Shown piece after piece: positions 1 to 5,267 of a DNA stretch of 6,266 bases. The position numbers were made by a program, and so were the translations under genes. The stretch is from NCBI GenBank assembly GCA_021735105.1, contig JAIPHS010000053.1:1-6266 (forward strand), written 5' to 3'. This DNA comes from Candidatus Omnitrophota bacterium (lineage in GTDB: Bacteria > Omnitrophota > Gorgyraeia > Duberdicusellales > 4484-171). How positions within the stretch are numbered: the stretch's first letter is position 1; the number at the start of each line of letters is the position of its first letter. The notes beneath the pieces are model-generated. The model ran no database searches, was not told the origin of the DNA, and saw only the letters and a list, made by a program, of their open reading frames with translations.

Positions 1-1519
1 CAACCTGAATTGCGGTAATTCCTTTACTGGTACCGGCAACTTTAAAATCAAGGTCACCGCAATGATCTTCAATTCCCGCAATATCGGTAAGGATCTTATA
101 ACTGTTTTCACCAGCAACCATTCCAATAGCAATTCCTGCTACCGGGTCTTTTAGGGGAACTCCGGCATCCATCATCGAAAGTGACGCTGCACAGGCAGTA
201 GCCATGCTTGAGGAACCATTTGATTCCAATATTTCAGATACTATCCTAATTGTGTAAGGAAATTCATCCCGAGACGGAACAACAGGCAGTAAAGCCTTTT
301 CAGCCAAAGAACCATGCCCGATATCTCTTCTTGATGGGCCGCGCATAAACTTTACCTCACCTACACTAAAAGGAGGAAAGCTATAATGGAGCATAAAATG
401 TTTAGATTTTTTGCCTTCTAAAGCTTCGATAAATTGTTCATCTCCGCTTGCCCCCAGTGTGGTTATTGCTAAAGCTTGAGTTTGGCCTCTTTTAAATAAT
501 CCAGTTCCATGGGTGCGGGGAAGCACTCTGGCTTCACTGTTAAGTTCTCTTATATCAGAAAGCCCGCGTTTATCCGGCCTGATACCTTCTTCTAAGACCT
601 TTTGGCGAAAAACTTCTTCTTCAACCGTAGATAAAGCCTTCTTTAGGCCTGATTCAGAAATTTCCGAATCCTCTGTTATAAATTCATTCTTTAAAGACTC
701 CAATATTTTAGCTGAAAACTTTGCTTTTTCTTCCTTTTCTTTTATTCCGTAGTTAGCTTGAAGATCTTTTATTACCTTATCTCTAACCTTTGCTACTAGG
801 CCTTTATCAGTTGTAAACAGCTCTACTTCTTTTTTATCTTTGCCTTCTTTTTTCTGAAGCTCTTTTTGAGCTTTTACAATCTCTTCAATAAAAGGCTTGG
901 CAAACTCAATTGCCGCTAAAATATCTTTTTCATCAACTTGATCAAAGCCACCTTCAAGCATCAATGTCTTTTCTTCTGTCCCCACAACTACAATGTCTAA
1001 AGGAGATTCTTCTCTTTGTTGATAGGTAGGATTAACTATAAAGTCATCACCTATTTTAGATACCCTCACTGCGCCAATCGGCTTGGAGAAAGGAATATCT
1101 GAGATAAGAAGAGCCGAACTTGCTGCATTCAGCGCCACTACATCGGGGTCGTTTTCCCGGTCACTTGATAAGACCATGGCAACAATTTGAATTTCATTAG
1201 TTAAACCTTCGGGAAAAAGCGGCCGAAGCGGCCTGTCAATTAAGCGGCAAGTTAAGATTTCCGTATCTGAAGGCCTGCCTTCTTTTTTAAAAAATCCTCC
1301 CGGAATTCTTCCGGCAGCATAAGTTTTTTCTCTATATTCAACCATAAGCGGGAAAAATCCACGATCAGGATAACTCTCTTTCGACATACAGGCAGTTACT
1401 AAAACCACAGTATCTCCAAAAGAGGCCTTCACGCTGCCGTTAGCTTGAGTAGCTATTTGGCCGGAAGACAAATTTAGAGGGTATTTTCCGATATTAGATG
1501 TAGATAATGAAGTAGGCAT
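1..1519 (-). CDS. pnp: Polyribonucleotide nucleotidyltransferase (PNPase), C-terminus cut by window edge
   Basis: PNPase degrades RNA 3'-to-5' by phosphorolysis, releasing nucleoside diphosphates, and works as a cytoplasmic homotrimer, often within the RNA degradosome. I translated 506 codons from the ATG at 1519-1517 to the window edge with no stop. The first RNase PH-like domain covers about residues 10-140 and contains the RNA-binding segment FFKKEGRPSDTEILTCRL (76-93). A K/E-rich helical linker spans about 205-305. The second RNase PH domain follows, with the phosphate-binding GSSSMA at 435-440 and D485, D491 and K493 in EDHCGDLDFK, matching the E. coli catalytic D486/D492/K494 as I recall them. 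The KH and S1 domains (about 200 residues) should lie beyond base 1. The start is 2 nt after the rpsO stop and has no Shine-Dalgarno site, so translation is probably coupled to rpsO. Identification is secure. Confidence 0.98.
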   Translation of the reverse strand, partial: MPTSLSTSNIGKYPLNLSSGQIATQANGSVKASFGDTVVLVTACMSKESYPDRGFFPLMVEYREKTYAAGRIPGGFFKKEGRPSDTEILTCRLIDRPLRPLFPEGLTNEIQIVAMVLSSDRENDPDVVALNAASSALLISDIPFSKPIGAVRVSKIGDDFIVNPTYQQREESPLDIVVVGTEEKTLMLEGGFDQVDEKDILAAIEFAKPFIEEIVKAQKELQKKEGKDKKEVELFTTDKGLVAKVRDKVIKDLQANYGIKEKEEKAKFSAKILESLKNEFITEDSEISESGLKKALSTVEEEVFRQKVLEEGIRPDKRGLSDIRELNSEARVLPRTHGTGLFKRGQTQALAITTLGASGDEQFIEALEGKKSKHFMLHYSFPPFSVGEVKFMRGPSRRDIGHGSLAEKALLPVVPSRDEFPYTIRIVSEILESNGSSSMATACAASLSMMDAGVPLKDPVAGIAIGMVAGENSYKILTDIAGIEDHCGDLDFKVAGTSKGITAIQV

Positions 1520-1521
1520 TT

Positions 1522-1788
1522 TTATTTTTTAAATTTTAACTCTTTTGCGACTTCCTGATAGCTTTGCGCGTCTCTTTCCTTTAAATAGTCAATAAGACGG
1601 CGTCTTCTTCCTACCAGGGTAAGAAGGCCTCGGCGGGAATGAAAATCTTTCTTATGTTTTTTCATATGGTCAGTAAGATAGTTAATTCTTTCAGTAAGCA
1701 GAGCAATCTGGACAGCAACCGACCCTGTATCGCCAAGATGATCTTTAAATTTCTCGATTATTTCTTTTTTTCTAGTTTTGCTAATCAT
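1522..1788 (-). CDS. rpsO: 30S ribosomal protein S15
   Basis: S15 is a primary 16S rRNA-binding protein of the small subunit; it binds the central-domain three-way junction early in assembly. The 88 residues match the usual 88-89. The family signature is intact: GSVAVQIALLTERINYLTDHM (residues 22-42), then HKKDFHSRRGLL (45-56) with H41, H45, D48 and S51 for rRNA contact, and the basic GRRRRLIDYLK (60-70). The ATG at 1788 gives the standard N-terminus. Its ribosome site is weak: a purine run (GGAAAAGGG) lies about 12 nt upstream. The gene has its own probable promoter at 1872-1899 and a leader of about 77 nt, and is followed after 2 nt by pnp, the classic rpsO-pnp order. S15 represses its own mRNA in several bacteria through differing leader structures; whether this leader does so is not visible by eye. 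Confidence 0.98.
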   Translation of the reverse strand: MISKTRKKEIIEKFKDHLGDTGSVAVQIALLTERINYLTDHMKKHKKDFHSRRGLLTLVGRRRRLIDYLKERDAQSYQEVAKELKFKK

Positions 1789-1817
1789 ATCGCTTTTTTA
1801 CCCTTTTCCTTCGACAT
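1785..1817 (-). other. Possible 10-codon upstream ORF overlapping the rpsO start
   Basis: In the rpsO leader, an ATG at 1817-1815 opens a reading frame encoding MSKEKGKKAI. Its TGA (1787-1785) overlaps the rpsO start codon in an ATGA arrangement. The frame differs from rpsO. The peptide is basic and lysine-rich. No Shine-Dalgarno site precedes the upstream ATG, and the frame overlaps the end of the heptad repeat and the rpsO ribosome site, so it may be a chance ORF. If translated, it would couple S15 initiation to leader translation. Confidence 0.2.
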
Positions 1818-1844
1818 TCTATGTTCAACATTCAACGTTAATTG
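1810..1844. repeat. Degenerate heptanucleotide tandem array in the rpsO leader
   Basis: Five consecutive 7-nt units start at 1810, 1817, 1824, 1831 and 1838 with no phase slip. On the plus strand each begins TT, and the best two are TTCAACA and TTCAACG. The first unit is TTCGACA; the second and fifth are more diverged. The array lies wholly inside the predicted 5' untranslated region of rpsO-pnp. The unit differs from that of the array at 2150-2219. It could be a replication-slippage product or a leader RNA element. Confidence 0.6.
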
Positions 1845-1871
1845 GCTAGTCTCTCTCTGCAGAGTAAGGCT

Positions 1872-1899
1872 ATTGTAGCAAACTTATAATTTAAGTCAA
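1872..1899 (-). promoter_or_regulatory. Sigma70-type promoter for rpsO-pnp
   Basis: Reading the minus strand, TTGACT (1899-1894, 5 of 6 to consensus) and TACAAT (1877-1872, 5 of 6) are separated by 16 nt. Transcription would start near 1865, giving a leader of about 77 nt before the rpsO ATG. A perfect 10-bp palindrome, CTCTGCAGAG (1855-1864), would sit at the extreme 5' end of the transcript and could form a small hairpin or an operator. The promoter lies in the gap after xseB, so rpsO-pnp can be expressed independently of the upstream genes. Confidence 0.65.
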
Positions 1900-1915
1900 T
1901 ATTAATTTTTTACTG

Positions 1916-2128
1916 TTATTCTTCTTTATTTTGCTCAAATTCCTTAACTATTGTTTTAACCTCCGTTTCGGTATTTTCTATCCTCTCTCGACAGAGTTTT
2001 ATCAGCTCAACTGCCTTTTTAACTTTAGCTGATACTTGATCAACATCAATTCTTTCAGCCTCTAAGTCTGCTAATATCTGATTTAACTCATCAACCGCCT
2101 GGCTATACTTTATCTCCTTCTTCCCCAT
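1916..2128 (-). CDS. xseB: Exonuclease VII small subunit
   Basis: XseB is the small helical subunit of exonuclease VII, binding in several copies to the coiled coil of XseA; the complex digests single-stranded DNA to oligonucleotides. The 70 residues are in the family's 60-85 range. They show the two-helix pattern: a first amphipathic helix (YSQAVDELNQILADLEAER, 8-26), a short linker with the typical acidic-hydrophobic turn (IDVDQ), and a second helix carrying the family hallmark ELIKLCRERIENTE (41-54). A strong Shine-Dalgarno AGGAGGG (2138-2132) lies 3 nt upstream of the ATG, so the start is firm. The gene follows xseA after 88 nt filled by a heptad repeat and is likely co-transcribed with it. 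The C-terminus is short and charged (KEFEQNKEE). Confidence 0.94.
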   Translation of the reverse strand: MGKKEIKYSQAVDELNQILADLEAERIDVDQVSAKVKKAVELIKLCRERIENTETEVKTIVKEFEQNKEE

Positions 2129-2149
2129 ACTCCCTCCTATTTTAGGATT

Positions 2150-2219
2150 AAGTGATATGAGATAAGTGGTATGTGTTCTTTACACTTACCACATAATCCA
2201 TAATCCTTATCACTTATCA
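2150..2219. repeat. Inverted pair of heptanucleotide arrays filling the xseA-xseB gap
   Basis: Ten consecutive 7-nt units start at 2150 and every 7 bases to 2213, without phase slip. The first four (2150-2177) are variants of AAGTGAT. The last six (2178-2219) resemble its reverse complement in another rotation and include two exact CATAATC copies (2192, 2199) and two exact CTTATCA copies (2206, 2213). The arms therefore form an imperfect palindrome. Its core is an 11-bp stem with one mismatch, GTGGTATGTGT (2166-2176) against ACACTTACCAC (2182-2192), around a 5-nt loop; outer AAGTGATA (2150-2157) pairs with TATCACTT (2208-2215). The last unit supplies the xseA stop codon (TGA, 2219-2217). No T-run follows the hairpin on either strand, so it is not a standard Rho-independent terminator. 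Confidence 0.8.
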
Positions 2220-3575
2220 TTTCTCTTTCTCCTTAACTTCCGACTCAACCCAACCTTTATAAAAAACTGTTTTTATTTTATCACCAATTTCTAGATCATT
2301 AATACTCTTTACCGCCTTATCCTTTAGATAAGTTACTGAATAGCCTCTCTTTAAGATATTTTTAGGATTAAGCAGTTTAATCTTTTCATCGATATGGCTA
2401 AGATGGTTTTTACTATCAATTAATAACTTTTTACCGTAGGAGCCTATATCTTTTCCGATATTGGTAATTTTATTCTTCTGATCCTGGAGGTGCATCTTTG
2501 AAAGATTTGCTACCGAATGTTTTTTCTCCAAAAGAACCTCTTTTTGAACCTGGAAATAGCCGGTTAAGGCAGAATCAAACCTTAAAGCTGTATTCTGCAA
2601 GCCTTGCTTTTTATTTTCAAGAATCTCTTCTGATTTTTCTAAAACCGACCTCTCCAGCTCAGAAAGGCCATCTAAAAAAACCTGAACCTTTTCAACCAAA
2701 CACTGCCCGGCTGCCGTCGGAGTTTTGCAGCTGGTATGAGCCATTAAATCAATTATAGTTGTATTTATCTGATGGCCTACTGCAGCCACTACCGGAAAAT
2801 TAAGGCTGGCTATTTTTTCAGCTATTTTTTTGCTGTCAAAATAACTTAAATCAGCGGTTGAGCCTCCGCCTCTGGTTATAACTATTAAATCTAACTTTTC
2901 TTTTTCTAATTGATTAAAATAATCCAACGCTTTGACTACATCCGGCTCAACTAACTGCCCCTGCATATGAGCCCCACAGGCAAAAACCTTAAAACCAAAC
3001 CCACTTGAATCCAATTCATTGGTAAAATCAGCAAAAGCAGCTGAATTAAGTGAAGTGATTAAACCAATTTTAAGCGGAAGTTGGGGAAATGTTTGTTCTT
3101 TGTTTTTGTCTAAGAGATTTCTTTTCTTTAGGTCGGCTATAATTTTTTGCCGATTTTGAGCAATTTTGCCTAAAGTATAAACCGGATCAATATCAACAAC
3201 AATGATATTATAGCGGCCGCTTTTAGGATAGAGATCAATTTGGCAAAGAAGCTTAACTTCTATATCATTTTTTAGCTTAAATTCCGGATCAACTGATTTT
3301 AGTTTATTAAATATCTTGGGAACTCTGCCGGCAAAAAGCGCCGCTGAAACTTGAGCGATAATTGTATCTGAATCAGGATCTTTTTCCACACAGTTAAAAT
3401 AGATATGGCCTCTGCCCCGGGATGCGCGCATATCCTGAATTTCACCACAGACCCAAATATACTGAGAAAACTTCGCTTTTATCGCTTCTTTTACCGCAGT
3501 ATTAAGTTCTAAAATCGAATAAACTTTTTCTTTACTGGTTAAATCATCCATATTCATCTGCTTTGGTTTATCCAT
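2217..3575 (-). CDS. xseA: Exonuclease VII large subunit
   Basis: XseA is the catalytic subunit of exonuclease VII, which cuts single-stranded DNA from both ends without ATP in repair and recombination. At 452 residues it is full length (E. coli about 456). An N-terminal OB-fold spans about 18-130 (YSILELNTAV, WVCGEIQDMR, GHIYFNC). The catalytic domain spans about 140-300 with KIGLITSLNSAAFADF (169-184) and TRGGGSTADLSYFD (234-247). A helical coiled-coil stalk covers about 300-400, followed by the conserved tail NPKNILKRGYSV (403-414). Of the residues I recall as important in E. coli (D155, R205, H238, D241), D183, R235 and H268 are present, but the last position is N271: the motif reads VGHQIN rather than VGHExD. 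The ATG lies 3 nt after the abiEii stop and has no Shine-Dalgarno; M7 or M9 are alternative starts. The reading frame is intact. Confidence 0.96.
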   Translation of the reverse strand: MDKPKQMNMDDLTSKEKVYSILELNTAVKEAIKAKFSQYIWVCGEIQDMRASRGRGHIYFNCVEKDPDSDTIIAQVSAALFAGRVPKIFNKLKSVDPEFKLKNDIEVKLLCQIDLYPKSGRYNIIVVDIDPVYTLGKIAQNRQKIIADLKKRNLLDKNKEQTFPQLPLKIGLITSLNSAAFADFTNELDSSGFGFKVFACGAHMQGQLVEPDVVKALDYFNQLEKEKLDLIVITRGGGSTADLSYFDSKKIAEKIASLNFPVVAAVGHQINTTIIDLMAHTSCKTPTAAGQCLVEKVQVFLDGLSELERSVLEKSEEILENKKQGLQNTALRFDSALTGYFQVQKEVLLEKKHSVANLSKMHLQDQKNKITNIGKDIGSYGKKLLIDSKNHLSHIDEKIKLLNPKNILKRGYSVTYLKDKAVKSINDLEIGDKIKTVFYKGWVESEVKEKEK

Positions 3576-3578
3576 AAT

Positions 3579-4382
3579 TTAATTTTTGATAAGTTTTAAT
3601 ATATTTTCTTTATTGAAAATTTCTAAATCTGCCGGCCGCTCCAAAAAAGCTTCAACATCCTTTTGCACCAAGTTCCAGTCTGTGCCATCAACAATCTCAT
3701 ATAAATAATCCCGCCAATTATCTCTGGTCGGAAAATCCGCCTTCCATCCGGTTTGTTTCAATGCATTAGATAGTAACTCTAGATTCGGACAAATATCCTG
3801 CCATCGGGAAAGGTACCAACCTAAATCAAAAAAATCTCTTCCCTTTGTATATTTACGGGTCAATAATGCATGCAGCTTACCGGCAAACAAAGAACTTAAA
3901 TCATAACTTAAAAAAGAAAGGGGGAAATACTTATTGATTAACTTATCTTCCACTTTTGCGCCTTGAGGCGGATTAGAATCAACTTCAATTTTTACCGAAA
4001 AGTTTCTGTCTTGCAAAGGTGATAAACCAACTTCAAGTAATAGCTGGCTAAACTTTGCCATAGCCGAATAAACTACATTGTTTTCACTGTATTTAATATT
4101 TACTCTATACCCGGATGAAGAAAGCTTTGTTTGCAAAAATTCAATAATTTCAGAAAAAGAAAAGTTATCTTTCTTGATTAGAGAAAAATCTAAATCTTGA
4201 GAAAATCTCGGCAACCCATATAAAAATCTTAAAGCAGTACCACCGATAAAAGCAGAATGGTTAAAAAATTTTCTTTCAAACAAAATTCTTAATATATAAG
4301 ATTGAAGGTACTCTCTCATTACATTAAGCTTTTTATTTTCCCCGTCAACAGAAGAAACCAACTCTAATAAATAATCTTTCAT
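3579..4382 (-). CDS. abiEii: AbiEii/AbiGii-type nucleotidyltransferase toxin
   Basis: This is the toxin half of a type IV toxin-antitoxin / abortive-infection pair. AbiEii proteins have a DNA-polymerase-beta-like nucleotidyltransferase fold and arrest growth; related MenT enzymes add nucleotides to tRNA. The 267-residue protein carries the fold's first motif from G47-G48-T49 to R59, S61, D63 and D65 (GGTALRF then RFSQDLDF), giving the glycine pair and two metal-binding aspartates. A third acidic position is likely D135 in KIEVDSNPP (131-139). The C-terminal family motif, AGKLHALLTR (167-176) followed by GRDFFDLGWYLS (181-192), contains K169, R182, D183 and D186. All expected motifs are present, so it is probably active. 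Its ATG is 9 nt after the abiEi stop with no Shine-Dalgarno, implying translational coupling and limited toxin output. The true substrate is unknown. Confidence 0.92.
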   Translation of the reverse strand: MKDYLLELVSSVDGENKKLNVMREYLQSYILRILFERKFFNHSAFIGGTALRFLYGLPRFSQDLDFSLIKKDNFSFSEIIEFLQTKLSSSGYRVNIKYSENNVVYSAMAKFSQLLLEVGLSPLQDRNFSVKIEVDSNPPQGAKVEDKLINKYFPLSFLSYDLSSLFAGKLHALLTRKYTKGRDFFDLGWYLSRWQDICPNLELLSNALKQTGWKADFPTRDNWRDYLYEIVDGTDWNLVQKDVEAFLERPADLEIFNKENILKLIKN

Positions 4383-4391
4383 CTTTTGTTT

Positions 4392-5000
4392 TTACTGATC
4401 TTTAATATTGTTAGCAACCAATTTAGCAAATTTAATAATTTTTGGTTTTTTAAATTTATCAGCATAATTCAGGAGGCGTTGAACATTTAATTTCTCTAAA
4501 TCTTGTAGCCTTAGTTCATAAATAAAATCTTTAGACAATTTGGGCGCTTTTAAATAAAAAAAATCAAGTAAAGCTTTTTCCGGCTCTGCAATAAAACCAA
4601 CTTGTTTATTCAATTTAACAGATTTATATCCCCAAAACAAAGCAGACTTGATGTGGCGATAATCAAAAACTCCAACTTTTGAAAGAAACCGCCCCTGGCG
4701 CATAGTAGTTACAGAGGTAAAAACCGCTACCCCTTCCGGAATTAAATTATAATATTCTAAAGCTTTCTCCAAGCTTAAATAAGAAGGGCTCTTTAAAACA
4801 TTTGCCAGGTAAGGTTCAAAGAGTTTAGTTTGCCTGTACTGTTTACTTAAAACATAAAATCCTCTTTTTAACTTTATCAATTTATTAGCTTTTACCCAAC
4901 GATTGATTTGAACTCTTAAAGATGGATTTTTTTTGATTAATAAGCTAGTTTCAATTACCGGCCATTTTCTAACTTGAGATAAAAAATTATCCCATTTCAT
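4392..5000 (-). CDS. abiEi: AbiEi-type antitoxin / autorepressor
   Basis: This is the antitoxin partner of the downstream AbiEii-like gene. AbiEi proteins neutralise the toxin without stable complex formation (type IV) and repress their own promoter through an N-terminal winged helix. Here residues 1-52 fit that domain: a helix-turn-helix (FLSQVRKWPVIETSLLI), a recognition helix around NPSLRVQINRWVKANKLI (25-42) and a wing, KLKRGFYVLS (43-52). The remainder matches the antitoxin domain, with YLSLEKALEYYNLIPEG (74-90), a central TSVTT motif (95-99) and AEPEKALLDFFYL (138-150). The 202-residue length is typical of the shorter AbiEi forms. The ATG at 5000 is the best start but has no Shine-Dalgarno; an inverted repeat 8 nt upstream is a candidate operator. 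Antitoxin-first order, as here, is the normal arrangement. The family call is firm; phage defence is inferred. Confidence 0.92.
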   Translation of the reverse strand: MKWDNFLSQVRKWPVIETSLLIKKNPSLRVQINRWVKANKLIKLKRGFYVLSKQYRQTKLFEPYLANVLKSPSYLSLEKALEYYNLIPEGVAVFTSVTTMRQGRFLSKVGVFDYRHIKSALFWGYKSVKLNKQVGFIAEPEKALLDFFYLKAPKLSKDFIYELRLQDLEKLNVQRLLNYADKFKKPKIIKFAKLVANNIKDQ

Positions 5001-5006
5001 AACATT

Positions 5007-5035
5007 AATTTAACATATTTGTTAAAAAAATGCAA
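5007..5035 (-). promoter_or_regulatory. Candidate abiEi promoter, possibly leaderless
   Basis: On the minus strand, TTGCAT (5035-5030) and TAAATT (5012-5007, 4 of 6 to TATAAT) are 17 nt apart. The -35 match is poor (3 of 6). Transcription would begin around 5000-5001, on the abiEi ATG itself, which would make the mRNA leaderless and fits the absence of a Shine-Dalgarno site. The inverted repeat at 5009-5026 overlaps the -10 and the spacer, as expected of a repressible promoter. AT-rich DNA yields such matches by chance. Confidence 0.3.
5009..5026. promoter_or_regulatory. Inverted repeat, candidate AbiEi operator
   Basis: TTTAACA-tatt-TGTTAAA has perfect 7-bp arms with a 4-nt spacer and ends 8 nt before the abiEi start codon. 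AbiEi of the characterised Streptococcus system binds inverted repeats in its own promoter and represses it, so position and symmetry both fit. The assignment is by analogy; arms made mostly of A and T are not rare in such DNA. Confidence 0.45.
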
Positions 5036-5267
5036 TAACTATCTACTTTTCAGTATCCTGCTAAAATTTCACTACTTTATGTTGTAAAATATTACAATTT
5101 AGCGAAATAACTAATTCACCATCACACCTCATAAGTATGATGAAAAGGGAAAATTTGTCTTAACGGAAACAAGCAGTTTATAAGTAATTGATAAATAAGC
5201 GATTACAAACAAGGGAAAATAAAAAACAACTTAATAACATTAATTCAAACTATTAGGTGTGACCCTT

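Larger units (their letters stand above)
4999..5245. repeat. 12-bp direct repeat bracketing the abiEi upstream region
   Basis: ATAACATTAATT occurs exactly at 4999-5010 and again at 5234-5245, 235 bp apart. The first copy spans the abiEi start codon and part of the proposed -10 element; the second lies about 23 bp from the epimerase stop. The repeat is AT-rich, so chance is possible. It could be a second binding half-site for the repressor or a trace of duplication or insertion. The spacer also holds a 10-bp direct repeat, AAGGGAAAAT, at 5145-5154 and 5211-5220. Confidence 0.45.
5001..5267. other. Gene-free AT-rich spacer between epimerase and abiEi
   Basis: I see no gene, tRNA or clear Rho-independent terminator in these 267 bp. 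The abiEi-proximal 35 bp contain the candidate promoter and operator. The rest is AT-rich with short direct repeats. An 8-bp inverted repeat, TCACACCT (5122-5129) and AGGTGTGA (5255-5262), encloses most of the spacer, with AAAAGGG (5143-5149) and CCCTTTT (5263-5269) also complementary. This could be the remains of a small mobile element or simply chance. It is the longest non-coding stretch in the window and separates the epimerase transcription unit from the AbiE-xseAB unit. Confidence 0.7.

Noticed and set aside
513..752. 79-codon plus-strand open frame
   Set aside because: It lies wholly inside pnp on the opposite strand; the Ser/Phe-rich product mirrors the Lys/Glu-rich PNPase linker and shows no family match.
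1639..1878. 79-codon plus-strand open frame
   Set aside because: It is antisense to rpsO and its leader and promoter, has no ribosome site, and its product is a low-complexity reflection of S15 codons.
2150..2219. Rho-independent terminator after xseA
   Set aside because: The hairpin is AT-rich, has a mismatch, and no T-run follows it on either strand; xseB with a strong ribosome site follows at once.
1810..2219. CRISPR array
   Set aside because: The repeat units are 7 nt, contiguous, without unique spacers, and no cas genes are present.
2498..2758. 86-codon plus-strand open frame
   Set aside because: It is antisense to the coiled-coil region of xseA and has no recognisable motif.
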